From Capillidium heterosporum (Eukaryota > Entomophthoromycota > Entomophthoromycetes > Entomophthorales > Capillidiaceae): DNA of 64,000 nt. Both the position numbers and the translations under genes were made by a program. Under the pieces are notes generated by a model that did no database searches, was not told the origin of the DNA, and saw nothing but the letters and a program-made list of their open reading frames with translations. Positions 11,303 through 22,644 of this stretch are shown here, piece by piece (position 1 is the stretch's first letter; each line of letters opens with the position of its first letter). The DNA lies in the NCBI GenBank assembly GCA_016630905.1, contig WBMQ01000011.1, forward strand, positions 1 to 64,000. The letters run 5' to 3'.

Positions 11303-12231
11303 GGTGTAGTATCGTAAAATAAAGTCAGGTTGAGGCCAAGGTTAAAGAAATTGCGGATCAATAGGTTGGTTGGAATAACTTTGAATTTGAGGAGTTAAAT
11401 TGGAAACTTTCTAATCTAGAGTTTCAGTGACAACTTTGCCTTTCAAAAGTATCGATTGAAATTGAATATAAAAAGCACCACCTTTGTCTCAAAATAAATA
11501 CCCAAATATACCATCTTTTATATATAAAATTAAGAGATTTATTTCGAAACAGAGGCAATATAGCAATTGGACATAAAAGTTCTCAATACCTTTGAAAGAT
11601 ATAGTAGTTTATTAATAGTTACTATATGTATAATGATTTTCAATGGAGATATCTTTAGCTATGGTCAACATAACTATGGTAAATTTTAAACAATTGTCCT
11701 TAGTACATTCAAGCAACTAAGGAAGTGAAGTGGACACCATACTACCTCTTGATGGAGTTGGTTGGACACATGTAACAATAGATATGGCGATAGCCAGATG
11801 GATATGTAAGCATATTCAATTTACCTATATATTTTGAAAATACCAACTATAAACTGGCTCTAGCGTAGGTAAATGAAGCTATGTGAAAACTCGATAAAGA
11901 TATAAAATATCAAACTCTAGTCGATCCCACAAAACAGCAAAAGTACCAAATCTTAAAACAGCACGATGTATATAGATATATAACTTGAAGCTCAAAAGTA
12001 TAAAATCGACAATTAGAACTCAAACTCATTTCCAATTCGAGGCAACCACTCGTTTATTAAACCAAAACTCAAAGTAGCTGCAACACCATCAAAATATGAT
12101 AAATCTAAACTAGATACCCTATCTAATCAGTAGTTACTGGATTGTCTAAAAATAAAGAATAAAAGTAAGCAAACGTAAATTAACCAATATATGTAACCTA
12201 TCGTAGTTGGCACCTAAACAAAAAACAAGTG
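11303..12231. other. Intergenic, no gene recognised
   Basis: About 930 bp of AT-rich sequence upstream of the bestrophin-like gene and downstream of coactosin. No open frame with a recognisable motif, and no tRNA was seen. Confidence 0.5.
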
Positions 12232-12871
12232 TTAGCGTCGAGCTTTATAAAAAATTGTGTTACCTCCTGCCTTCTTCAAACGTAAAGTGATGTCGTTTTC
12301 ATCTAGATCGGCCTTGGGGTCGCTGGCATTAACCTCAATCGAGAAGGAACTCAAAACCTTCTGAACTAAAGACTTTTGGATACCCAACTTGGCTTTGCGC
12401 ATAATCTTGACTTTGGGACCGCAATAGTTGACGAAGACGAACTTGGTACGTTCACTGTATTCATCGTTACGCAAGGGGATACGGAGGTAGCCAAATCCAG
12501 CCTCGTTCTCCTTGAGTTGGGCGTTGAAGCCAGCTAAACCGTCGGTACCTTTTGTTAAGGAGGCGTGGGGTAAGTGGATGGAACTTTGTATAGAAATAAA
12601 ACCTACCAGTAGCTGCGACTTTAAGTACGTCATCTTTCTCATTGATGAACCCTAAGAACATCCTAAATTGAGGTTTAACCTTTGCTTAACTTTATCAAAA
12701 TTTACCAGTTGATTTCACTTTTGTCTATTTGTGTAGTCGAAGATTGAGTAAATGTAAAATTAAATTAGAACTTACCGTCACGGACTTCATGGTAAGTTTT
12801 GGCAATCTGGGGATCCTAACACAACAATTAAAACCCTTAAAATAAAAACCTCCTACTTCAATTAAAGTCAT
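12232..12871 (-). CDS. Coactosin-like actin-binding protein (ADF-H domain)
   Basis: Single ADF/cofilin-homology protein that binds F-actin in the cytosol. Five exons were read: 12871-12857 (15 nt), 12815-12776 (40 nt), 12724-12706 (19 nt), 12662-12607 (56 nt) and 12548-12232 (317 nt). They total 447 nt and 148 residues, the coactosin length. The N-terminus is MTLIEDPQIAKTYHEVRDD, followed by EINWMFLGF, matching the coactosin pattern (human VRDDGSAVIWVTF). Later blocks are GFGYLRI, YSERTKFVFVNYCGPKVKIM, IEVNASDP and LRLKKAGGN. Introns are 41, 51, 43 and 58 nt. The 15- and 19-nt exons would be missed by most gene finders, but their in-frame fit and homology make them convincing. Confidence 0.92.
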
Positions 12872-14275
12872 GTTGTCTACCTTGAACTAGCTGTCGTATT
12901 CTTTTCTCTTCCAAAGCTTTAGAGCTGGTGTAGCTTACCTCGGGTCAGTCTGGAGAAAAGTTATTAATTCTATACCACTCACTATCAAATTAAATTTAAC
13001 GTTGACCTTCTTGGGCACCTACTATTGGTTACTATTGTTTAGTTTGAGCATATGGACGGAGAAATTGCTGCCGTTTGCCAAAAGTTTGTCATAAATGAAA
13101 ACAGGTGGGACTTTTCAATTGGAATAATCGTAAAGTAGAACCCCCTAATTGTGGAAACAAAAATGGTGTAGTTTACATAAAAGAATTAATTGGCTAGCTT
13201 GAAAATAGCCCATAAGTTGAACTGCCACAAGGGGTGTGTTGTAAATCGATACAGAACTTTAACTTGGGATAATAGTAGTTTAGAGGCAAGGTATTAATCT
13301 AGCACTGCTAAACATCTACGTTGGAAAACGTATACCAATAATGAGTTGCCCTCTCTTATCTACACTTGAACTCTGGATCTTTTACAGACTTCGACCATCA
13401 TTTAAGATTCTCAGCATCCAGATAGAAATGCGTGTCTATTATCCCTTTGGAATTAACTACCTTTGTCATACCAGTAGATTTTTAGATCTAAATGTATGGA
13501 TTTGGAGTAGTTGTCGACTAATTTCCATGACAACTTGGTTACTTTGTGGGAAACACAAACGAAACTTTTGATATTTTGTAGTCTGGAGTTCGTTTTGTTT
13601 TAATATGGAATTAAAGCAATACTTTACTACTACTATGTGCCAATTCTTATAAATATTTTCTTGGTCGTTAGGTTTGGTCATCCTTTTACTCCATTTGCAT
13701 TTTGAGTGATGGTGAGTTAGTGAAAGGATAGTAGCTTTGAATCCCATTATCCTGTCCCAAATTGTTATACAAGGTAAGGGTCAAATACCAAAGATAGACC
13801 GGCAAGAAACTCTATTGGAATAACGAAGTTCAATATAAATGAACAATGGGACAGGTATTTGGAAGGTATATCAAACTAGGGATTGTGTAGTTTTTAGATT
13901 GCGAGTGTTGGAGGCATTTGGAAGGATGTCGTTGAATAGAGCATTTTGCTGAGTGAAATCATTCATCTGTAGTTAATATTAGATACCAAGATACGAAACT
14001 ATCTAGGTGTGTAGACAGCTTTGTTACCTAAAGATATGATGCCAATAGAATAACCTTTATAAGACATAGCTATATTCAAATCGCTACAATATTTATACTT
14101 TCACATGCAGGCATAAAGACAAAAATCTATATAAATTAACAAAGTATTTTATTGTGAAAGGTACATTGTATAGGCAGACTTACAAACGACCTATCAAGTG
14201 CACCCCAGATATAAATATAAATAAGCTACTCACAGTGTAAATATAGAGGGGATTATAATGTATGCTTCAACCAAT
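12872..14275. other. Intergenic, no gene recognised
   Basis: About 1.4 kb between the coactosin start and the H2A stop. Overlapping frames at 13341-13571 (plus) and 13466-13747 (minus) have no family features or plausible codon use. No RNA gene was recognised. Confidence 0.45.
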
Positions 14276-14671
14276 TTACAACTCCTGAGTAGATTCGTCC
14301 TTCTTACCCTTCTTAGGCAAGAGGACACCGTGGATGTTGGGGAGTACACCACCTTGGGCGATGGTGACGTGGCCGAGCAATTTGTTCAACTCCTCATCGT
14401 TACGGATGGCCAACTGCAAGTGACGGGGGGTGATACGAGTCTTCTTGTTGTCACGGCAGGCGTTACCGGCCAATTCCAAGATTTCGGCAGTCAAGTATTC
14501 CAAGACGGAAGCCAAGTAGACAGGGGCACCAGCAGCGATACGCTGGGCGTAGTTACCCTTCTTCAAGTGACGGTGCAGACGACCAACGGGGAACTGGAGA
14601 CCAGCCTTGCTGGAGCGGGTGCGGGAGGTAGGGGCTTCGGAGGGGGTGGCGGCTTTTCCTTTTCCTGACAT
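14276..14671 (-). CDS. Histone H2A with C-terminal [S/T]Q motif (TQEL)
   Basis: Core nucleosomal histone, 131 residues, no intron. The histone fold contains [60 protein letters not shown] and [19 protein letters not shown], the classical H2A sequence. The C-terminus ends ESTQEL. Fungal H2A normally ends SQEL, the DNA-damage phosphorylation site of ATM/ATR kinases; here the phospho-acceptor position is Thr. Codons are C/G-rich at wobble, like RPL4. H2B is not next to it, although fungal H2A and H2B genes are often divergent partners. A TATA-like element lies about 65 bp upstream. Confidence 0.98.
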   Translation of the reverse strand: MSGKGKAATPSEAPTSRTRSSKAGLQFPVGRLHRHLKKGNYAQRIAAGAPVYLASVLEYLTAEILELAGNACRDNKKTRITPRHLQLAIRNDEELNKLLGHVTIAQGGVLPNIHGVLLPKKGKKDESTQEL

Positions 14672-15887
14672 TTTGATTTTTTGTGTTTGAATTTGAAAAC
14701 TAATTGCTAAGTTGAAAGTTGGGAAATCGTCGACCTTTTATAGTTTTTGAGAGTTGAACGTAAAATCCAACTCGATTTTGTGTTTGATTCGTCAACTGCT
14801 AAATTATTCTATTGGCTGAACGCTAATTCGGACTTGAGGACTTTGGATGGAAACGAATTCAATGCATTCTCCAATCAAATCGACTTATATGGAAGTCCAG
14901 ATCGGTGAATTAGTTTAGCAACCTACTTGTTAAAAGTATTGGGGCTTTACTGCCATCCAAGTGGTTGCTGGGTTATAATAAAAGCTTGACAGCATCTCTG
15001 TGACCGTGTACTACATATTTCTCGGTTGTTTTTTGCGCTATTAACTTGAAAATCTATGGTTTAAAAATTGGTCTTTGAATCGCTAAGCTCTTGGTCTTTC
15101 TGGATATAACCTTCTTTCGATTTAAATATATTCATTAAAACGGCGCATCATATATCAAGGAAAAATACAAGTGATGCATAGATCTATTTACAATCAAGTA
15201 GTTAATTTAGAACAGTTTATTTTAATGCCATTTTCTTGTTGAACTAGCTTTTAGACAAGTTGATCAAAGCTTATATGATTAAGCTACCTAAATTGACTAG
15301 TTTCCTTGGTAAAAATCTCTACTTAAGAGAGATAAATGCAAAGACATCTAGAAGATAGATAGAAATATATATGTGCTGTAGCTGTAATGAATTTACAATT
15401 AGTATCTGATAAATGTGTTATAAAGCAAATTCTAAATAGGTTGGATTCAATTGTAAAGATACTCAATTTAATAGAGCAGTTAATTTGTGCTATACACCAA
15501 AAATTTCAACACCTGACTTTAATGTAAAGAAACTATCAGATAATATTATAATTACCGTTTCATTGAGATTTACATTAACATCATTGAGATCTCTTCACAT
15601 ACTTACATTGTTGTTGATAAAGCAGTTGTCTGTGTTCAAAAACTTGAAATAAAACTCCTAGTTTAATATCCTTTAAATATTAAATTAGAAATTTATATTG
15701 AAATAAAGATTCTATTATAAATCCATCGACATTTCAAAATATAGAATAAAAATATACATATATACCGTTTATTTGGATATAATCAATTAAAAAGTAGTGA
15801 AAATTAAAGTCCATGGTAAGTATATTACATATTATTTAGAATATATTCGATACAGTGAGGTCGTAGTATCTGTAACTAAAAATAAAC
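14672..15887. other. Intergenic: H2A promoter and GPCR 3' region
   Basis: About 1.2 kb. The first 300 bp next to H2A include a TATA-like box and CCAAT-type motifs (near 14810-14816 on the minus strand and near 14871 on the plus strand), typical of histone promoters. The rest is AT-rich and holds no recognised gene; in particular, there is no H2B. Confidence 0.5.
14734..14743 (-). promoter_or_regulatory. Putative TATA box of H2A
   Basis: On the minus strand the sequence reads CTATAAAAGG, about 65 bp upstream of the H2A ATG. Sequence and spacing fit a TATA box of a highly expressed histone gene; no experimental support. Confidence 0.5.
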
Positions 15888-16952
15888 TCAAATCAATAGT
15901 TGAGGACATGAGTGCAACTTCTTGTACCGATTCCATTCTATCGACTCCTCACTATCAGCGACAGCATCACCTCCATCAGATTCTACCTTACCTTTATCAT
16001 TGATCTCCAAAGTATCTTTGAAAAAGAGTTCACGTATAAGTTTCATAAAGGCAGGATCAATACAGAAGCTTAGTAGATTGAGCAGACCAGCTGACGTACA
16101 GGCAAAGTATTGTAAAAATAGACTAAAGTAGCTGTCCAATGGGAGGTGGTACTGTAGCGTATAAGCCAGGAAGTAAGGTAGTAGAGTTAATGAGGGGACT
16201 AAAGGGTAGAATATTAAACGTATCAACATCTGGGGGATGGGAACTTCAGTTTTCAGGTTGGGGGTTGGGTTAGTAGTTGGGTAACTGGTTCGGATTAGGC
16301 TTTCGGTGGATAGATTGATGAACCCGTTGTTGCTCTCGATATTGGGATCGATAGTCAGTTCGGTAGAGTTGTTGGTGTTGAAGAAATTGACCTTGATAAC
16401 TTTGAAACAGGCCATCAGAAAGATAATTAAACAGTACATTATGGGAATTATCAGCCAGATTCCTACTAGACCGTACATCAATAAAAGGTCGTTGGGAGGC
16501 TTAGCAATGCTCCAAGCGGGACAGTGGTTGGGATACATCAAAGCTAGTAGGATTAGTGGTAACGTGAGTAAGGTGCTTAACCCAAATACGATCTTGAGGT
16601 ATTGGGTTTCACTAAGTACTAAGCCAGGTTTTTCGACTAGCAGCACCATCTGTAAGTTGAAGGCTAGAACAGTTGTCAAAAATACAAATACAAAGTTGCT
16701 AAAGAAGGTCAAGTCGTTAGCTACGTGGCATATAACTTTGGATCGACTAAAAGGTAAGAGTAAAGCTAGGTGGGAGACTAGGTCAGCTAGACTTATCCAG
16801 AAGTACAGCTTGAATGGTAGTCGCTTGCTTGGTGAAAGTTGCTTTATACGCCCTACTAAAACTAAAGCCATAACCGCCACCGAACTCAGTATGGATATAA
16901 TGTTGAGGATCTTGAAGCCTTGTATGAGAGATAGCTTGTCGCTGGATAGCAT
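15888..16952 (-). CDS. Seven-transmembrane G-protein-coupled receptor-like protein
   Basis: Intronless 354-residue frame with seven hydrophobic helices at about residues 14-35, 47-67, 78-105, 118-140, 156-183, 238-262 and 270-296. C75 at the top of TM3 and C144 in the second outside loop could form the usual receptor disulfide. TM7 carries LLSFCIDPAFMKLI, resembling the NPxxY-to-helix-8 region. The third inner loop is Asn/Thr/Ser-rich, and the tail is acidic with Ser sites. No signal peptide is evident. It resembles class-A-like or cAMP-receptor-like fungal GPCRs; the ligand is unknown. The start is the only ATG that keeps helix 1 whole. A long antisense frame (16306-17064) is a shadow. Confidence 0.8.
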   Translation of the reverse strand: MLSSDKLSLIQGFKILNIISILSSVAVMALVLVGRIKQLSPSKRLPFKLYFWISLADLVSHLALLLPFSRSKVICHVANDLTFFSNFVFVFLTTVLAFNLQMVLLVEKPGLVLSETQYLKIVFGLSTLLTLPLILLALMYPNHCPAWSIAKPPNDLLLMYGLVGIWLIIPIMYCLIIFLMACFKVIKVNFFNTNNSTELTIDPNIESNNGFINLSTESLIRTSYPTTNPTPNLKTEVPIPQMLIRLIFYPLVPSLTLLPYFLAYTLQYHLPLDSYFSLFLQYFACTSAGLLNLLSFCIDPAFMKLIRELFFKDTLEINDKGKVESDGGDAVADSEESIEWNRYKKLHSCPQLLI

Positions 16953-18224
16953 TTTAATTTTGAAAAGAACTATGGATAAAAGGGTTGCTACTGCTTTTTA
17001 TTGCAGCCTGTCCTATATAGCTATGTTGACTTTTCGAACTTATAACTACATCATTGCATTTTAATCTCCAGCTTTCTTTGTAGTTAACTAAATATCGATA
17101 GTTGACTTGTGATCTATGCTATCCACTATGAGCTTAAGCTATATTCTTGGGTTATCGTTTACTATGTTCCCCTCTTTGATTAGGTCGGTTACGTTTAAAC
17201 TTTTGGGTTAGGGGTAATAGTGATATTTCCAAGTTTTGGCAATACAGTTTAATTGCCTGTATATTTACAATAGTATATGATATAGATTTGAAATGTATTG
17301 AGCTATTTGTTTATGGGCTTACAGGGAAGGTAGTAAATTGGAGAGATGTGGAAACAACCCCTTCCTTTGAGCTTGAAGTTGGAGGTTGGAGCTTTGAGAT
17401 TCCTTCCAATTTGATTTGGAGTTTGAAGAATTTGTTTTTGATGGATTTGGAGATGGGAGTTTAGCAAGAATTGGATATTCAAATTACTCTAGTCTTTCTC
17501 TTGATCCCATCCATTTTTAATTTATACATTACAGAGTAGCTTAGATCAAAGTAGCAAGGGTTAGTTATAGTATAGACTAGATAGCAGCTTAGATTTGTAG
17601 CCTCTACAAACGGTGGTCCTTCAAGAGTTTTCAGAATTAGATTGCCAGATTATTTGAGCTCAAGATTGAGTCTTAGCACTCAATTTTAAAGGATACATGA
17701 TTAGTCTAGGTTTGCATATCCCAACCTTTTCTAACACCTGTTAAGGTACTATATGATACCTCACCAAGATGGCGGACACATTTTCACTTTTATGATCACT
17801 GACAATAACTTAATAAGCCAACTCCCTAAATTCTATAGCTATAATTACTTTTAACTTATAAATTGATTGAAAAAGCATCTATTATTTAGGGACAGATTGG
17901 TAGAATCTTCAAAAGCATCAATAGCTTCCAGCCAATAGGAGCATCATACATGCTGAAGTTAGCCATACAATCTAGCCAATTGGAAGAGAAGTTTGGCCAG
18001 AAATAAGATAGATTTGATTGAGATACTGATGTAGAGATAAATCAAAAATTCTAATCTCAGAAACGCTATTTTGAATCTATAACCATAAGTCCCCAGTTTC
18101 GAGTAGGTACATAGTTAACATCGATATTGTAAAGCTTTACAGCCAGTATATTTGCTACTGCTTTATTGCCCATCCCTGCTGTTGCCGACACTAACTTTTC
18201 TATTTTAATAGGATATAAACTAAG
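16953..18224. other. Intergenic, no gene recognised
   Basis: About 1.27 kb between two genes transcribed away from each other (GPCR and NDUFS8), so it holds both promoters. A G-rich purine stretch lies near 17320-17470. No gene, RNA or repeat was recognised. Confidence 0.45.
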
Positions 18225-18980
<756 letters not shown>

Positions 18981-19819
18981 ATTTCTTTTATCTTCTAGAT
19001 TTCGCTTGCAGCTACGATCAAGGACCCTCTTCATAAATTTTTAAAAGTTGCATTTGTTAATTTGATTTAGGAGCTTCTGGCGCCTAGCATTTATGTCTTC
19101 TTTTTGAGATAGCTTCTTGATTAGGTCGAAGCTGTTGTTAGCTTTTGTTGTTTTTTATAATAGTTGGTAATTTATATTGGTTTGCTTCAGCTTTTAGTGA
19201 AGGACATATTTTCAAAGTCACTGTGGACTAGTAAAAGCATATAGACTTCTTTGGAACAGGTGTCTATCACCCTTTACCTAGTTCTTATTATCTTCGAATC
19301 TATTCTACGCGTAAAATCTACTTTAGCTTTGAAGCTTTTATAAAGATTTCAGATAGGCTACTTTTCTTTTATACAGTCTAATTTCTCAAATGGAATAGTA
19401 GATGTTAAGCGATATAAGGAGGGGTAGAGGCAGTATTTAGACTGGTTTAATAAAGAAATCAGATTTAGCTTTGACAAGTAAATAGAATAGATTTTATAAG
19501 TATTCGATATATAAAGCAAAATAGCTTTATACTTATAATAAAGCCATTGGAAATATATTTGTATATTTCATAAATTACGATATTTGCCAAATGTATGCAC
19601 ATATAGAAAACAACTTATAGATGTTAGTTGATAAGTAAGATTTTCAAGGCAATCATTCATTTTACAATTGTCTGAAATTGTTTACTTTGAAACCAAACTG
19701 TTCAAACTAAAATGCACCAATTGTATCCAATTAAATGTTTAGTTCTAAACCAAAACTTGCTAGCCAATTCATAAAGCCTTCAATTTCAAAATATTATTTT
19801 TGTCAGACAGCCAAAAGGG
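18981..19819. other. Intergenic, no gene recognised
   Basis: About 840 bp of AT-rich spacer between two plus-strand genes. No gene-like frame, RNA gene or repeat was recognised. Confidence 0.5.
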
Positions 19820-20776
19820 ATGGAGAAAGGCGGCAGTCAAAAGCGGGTAAGGTTTGATATCGATACCAACAAAAGAGTGGAAGCTACCAACTCAAACCAA
19901 GAGTCCGATGCTAGTGATGATGAGAGTTACTTAGAGCCAGTTAAGCAGCGACGGGGTGCCGTCAATTTGGATGGGTTCCGAGAAGGTGAATCGAGCGATG
20001 ACGAAGATATCTCAAAGTCCAAATCCAAAGATCAATCAATTGAAGAAGATGAAGAGGATAGCGACGACATGTTTGGTGACAATCCCAAACCCCAAATCAA
20101 AAGGCGACCACATAAACCCAAATCTGCCACGTCTGATGAAGACCTCTTAGATGGCGAAGAGGAAGTCGACGCCAACCTAACTCTAGGAACTAAAGATACA
20201 GTTGAAATTGAGCCATTTAATTTTAACGCTGATGTGGATGAAGGCAAATTCGACGAGAGTGGGAACTTTGTGTGGGCAGCCAAGGACCCCAATTTACAAC
20301 ACGACAGCTGGTTGAAGGATGTGTCGGAAACCGATATTGAAAAGGCCAAACAAGCGCAACTCAAACAACAGAAGAAAACCGGTACCTCTGATTCCAAAAG
20401 ATTTGATCTCGAAATACTCACCAACGAGGAAATTAAAGTCCATATAGCCAACATTCTAAAGCCAGGTCAGTCAATCGCTGCTGCTTTAAGCAAATTGGGG
20501 GCCAACCTGCCCAAAAAGAACAAGAACAAACGCAACAGAAACAACAAAGGGAAGGAGCAGATAGAGATCGAATTGACGGAGCAGCAAAAGATCGACAAGA
20601 GTAAAATCGAACTGCTGACCGAATTGACCAATTATTTGGTCGGTAAGGGAAACTACGAAATCTACCAAGAGTCCTACGAAGGTTTGGTTAGGGCCGCACG
20701 ATTGAAAGACCTAATCAAGGAGGACTGGGTGCATGGTGAAGTGATTCCTATCGAGCCTTTGAATTATACGCAATAA
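19820..20776 (+). CDS. CD2BP2/Lin1-like U5 snRNP protein lacking a GYF domain
   Basis: Intronless, 318 residues, nuclear. The first 130 residues are acidic with basic patches (starting KRVRFD, with a later KRRPHKPK). The family signature follows at about residues 140-167 (EGKFDESGNFVWAAKD and HDSWLKDV). A Lys-rich stretch (about 235-250) and the helical LLTELTNYLVGKGNYEIYQE segment also match CD2BP2 (human ELADKLVARGNLGVYQE). Human and yeast proteins continue into a GYF domain; here the frame stops soon after, at NYTQ, and no GYF coding follows before the next gene 160 bp away. CD2BP2/Lin1 is a U5 snRNP component that leaves before tri-snRNP joining. Confidence 0.85.
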   Translation: MEKGGSQKRVRFDIDTNKRVEATNSNQESDASDDESYLEPVKQRRGAVNLDGFREGESSDDEDISKSKSKDQSIEEDEEDSDDMFGDNPKPQIKRRPHKPKSATSDEDLLDGEEEVDANLTLGTKDTVEIEPFNFNADVDEGKFDESGNFVWAAKDPNLQHDSWLKDVSETDIEKAKQAQLKQQKKTGTSDSKRFDLEILTNEEIKVHIANILKPGQSIAAALSKLGANLPKKNKNKRNRNNKGKEQIEIELTEQQKIDKSKIELLTELTNYLVGKGNYEIYQESYEGLVRAARLKDLIKEDWVHGEVIPIEPLNYTQ

Positions 20777-20940
20777 ACTAGTTTATTTGATGTAACTTAA
20801 TATATTAGTTGGCTTAAAAGTCGATGCATTTGATTTGTATTTTATAGTTTTATTGATTGAAAAGATTTATAGTTGAACTTTTGAAGGAAAATTGATATTG
20901 GTTAGATACATCTAGTTAGGCTCATTTTGCTTAGATTCGA

Positions 20941-21927
20941 TTAGAGTAAGGCATTACGGATGGCTACTTTCTGGTCATCGTCCAGCTCCTTAGTGGGAAA
21001 TTTGACGTCGTACCTTACGACTAGGTTGCCCCTAGTCCCCGGAGCTTTGGATATAGGCATACCGGCTCCACCATAAGTTAGGGTAGTGCCTGGTTTCGTT
21101 ACCTTATTCGACGAAAGCTTCAGCTTCTTGCCGTCCAAGTTCTCGACGACTCTTTCGAAGCCGCATAGGGATTCTGAGAGGTCGAGCTGCACATCCAGCT
21201 TGAGGTCGTCGCGATCCCTTTTGAAGGTGGGGTGCGGTAGTTCAGCGATGACGAATTCGACGTCCTGGTTCCTACCATTAGGCAGCTCGTCACCTTCACC
21301 GTTGAACGTCAGCTTGGTGCCGGCTTTGTATCCAGGCTTGACAACGACTTCCAATTGCTTTTGAGAAGTTCCACCTGAACGTAGCTTACGGGTAATCTTG
21401 AATTTCTTGGTCGTACCGTGGAACAACTCCTCCAAACTTAAAGGGACCTTGAACTGGATAGGTGGGCTACTGGTCTGCTGCGCAAAGTTGGACCTCCTTG
21501 AACCGCCACCGAACCCAGCATGTTCGAAACCACTACCTCCGAAAGGATCCATACCACTAGAACTGAAAAACTGTTCAAATATGGATTGGGGATTCGAGGG
21601 GTTGAATCCATTGGAGCTAAAGGAGAAGGAGGCGCCTCCGGGGAAGCCGCCACCAGGGAAGCCTCCGAAACCTCCGCCGGGGAACCCTTCACCACCTCCA
21701 CCCTTCAAGCCATCTTCACCAAACTGGTCATAGATGTCTCGCTTCTTCTTGTCGCTTAAAACTTCGTAAGCCTCGGAAATTTCTTTGAACTTTTGATCGG
21801 CTTGTTCCTTAGTGTCAGGGTTACGATCTGGATGCCATTTGAGAGCTAGTTTTCGATAGGCCTTCTTGATTTCATCGTCACTGGCTGATTTAGTCAGACC
21901 TAATATGTTGTAGTAATCTTTCCCCAT
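20941..21927 (-). CDS. SIS1: DnaJ/Hsp40 class B co-chaperone, Sis1/DNAJB1 type
   Basis: Co-chaperone of cytosolic Hsp70, 328 residues from ATG 21927. The J domain is residues 1-70, with HPD at 32-34 in [16 protein letters not shown] Gly/Phe-rich region follows at about 73-130, then the two-lobed C-terminal substrate domain from about 157 ([20 protein letters not shown]). There is no zinc finger. It ends with [13 protein letters not shown] and lacks an EEVD-type end, as expected for the J-protein. The frame stays open for 77 codons upstream (to 22158), but that stretch lies in the shared promoter with the divergent pterin dehydratase. The [11 protein letters not shown] start matches the family exactly, so I place the start there. 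Confidence 0.95.
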   Translation of the reverse strand: MGKDYYNILGLTKSASDDEIKKAYRKLALKWHPDRNPDTKEQADQKFKEISEAYEVLSDKKKRDIYDQFGEDGLKGGGGEGFPGGGFGGFPGGGFPGGASFSFSSNGFNPSNPQSIFEQFFSSSGMDPFGGSGFEHAGFGGGSRRSNFAQQTSSPPIQFKVPLSLEELFHGTTKKFKITRKLRSGGTSQKQLEVVVKPGYKAGTKLTFNGEGDELPNGRNQDVEFVIAELPHPTFKRDRDDLKLDVQLDLSESLCGFERVVENLDGKKLKLSSNKVTKPGTTLTYGGAGMPISKAPGTRGNLVVRYDVKFPTKELDDDQKVAIRNALL

Positions 21928-22246
21928 TTCTGTAAAGTTGGTTACTGAATTAAGTCTTGGTCGGCGGGCCGGCTTAGCTTTTATAGTTTTTCTTCTTGGG
22001 AAGCATCCTGAACCATCTAGATCTTTCTTCAAAGTTTTGGATCCCTTTATATCTGGTTGGTTACTGGTTGCTATTTTGCCAGCCTTCTGATTGGTACCGC
22101 CCTTACAAATTTTTTGCAGGAGATCAAATGGAAGCTGCATTTCTTTGCCAAATTCCAAAACAAAGTGGTCAGAATCCCTTCAAAACTATCCCTGGAGTGA
22201 TGTAAGCAGGTCAGCCAAAATCCACTCCATTTTACCCGATCATAAA

Positions 22247-22644
22247 ATGCAACTTCGATTCAAACACAACAGTTTACGTCTCAATTCAACTAGCTTCAGA
22301 ACCATGGTGACCAAACTAACTCCCGAACAAAGACAGACTGCACTTCCTCAATTGGCATCCAAGAAATGGGCCGAAGTCGAAGGTCGTGATGCTATTAAGA
22401 AAACCTTCCAGTTCCGAGATTTCAATGAAGCTTTCGGATTTATGACTAGAGTTGCTATCAAGGCGGATAAGATGGACCATCATCCCGAATGGTTCAATGT
22501 AAATTGTGTTTAAAATGTATGGCTGATATTTTATCTTAGGTTTATAACAGGGTTGAGGTTACCCTTTCTACCCATGATTGTGGTGGCTTGTCAGAAAACG
22601 ATGTAAACTTGGCCAAATTTATCGACTCGGTTGCTGGCCAGTAA
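22247..22644 (+). CDS. Pterin-4a-carbinolamine dehydratase
   Basis: Dehydrates 4a-hydroxytetrahydrobiopterin (PCBD/DCoH/PhhB family). Two exons (22247-22498 and 22540-22644) give 118 residues. The catalytic signature [20 protein letters not shown] spans the splice junction and is followed by [14 protein letters not shown]. The first 19 residues ([19 protein letters not shown]) carry Arg, Lys and Ser and no acidic residue, like a mitochondrial presequence. A second in-frame ATG at 22304, in ACCATGG context, starts [10 protein letters not shown], the usual cytosolic N-terminus. Both forms are possible. The head-to-head neighbour is the DnaJ gene, 319 bp away. Confidence 0.93.

Noticed and set aside
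12549-12642. Unspliced reading of the coactosin last exon into its upstream intron
   Set aside because: Continuous open frame, but the residues there do not fit the ADF-H fold. Splicing from 12607 to 12548 restores the family sequence.
13341-13747. Frames of 76 and 93 codons on opposite strands
   Set aside because: No recognisable family and no consistent splicing to further exons.
14258-14668. 136-codon plus-strand frame
   Set aside because: Antisense shadow of histone H2A.
16306-17064. 252-codon plus-strand frame
   Set aside because: Antisense shadow of the intronless GPCR, which has a coherent seven-helix pattern on the other strand.
21928-22158. 77-codon N-terminal extension of the DnaJ frame
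   Set aside because: The Sis1 family starts exactly at [11 protein letters not shown], and the extension occupies the promoter shared with the divergent pterin dehydratase. Regarded as untranslated.
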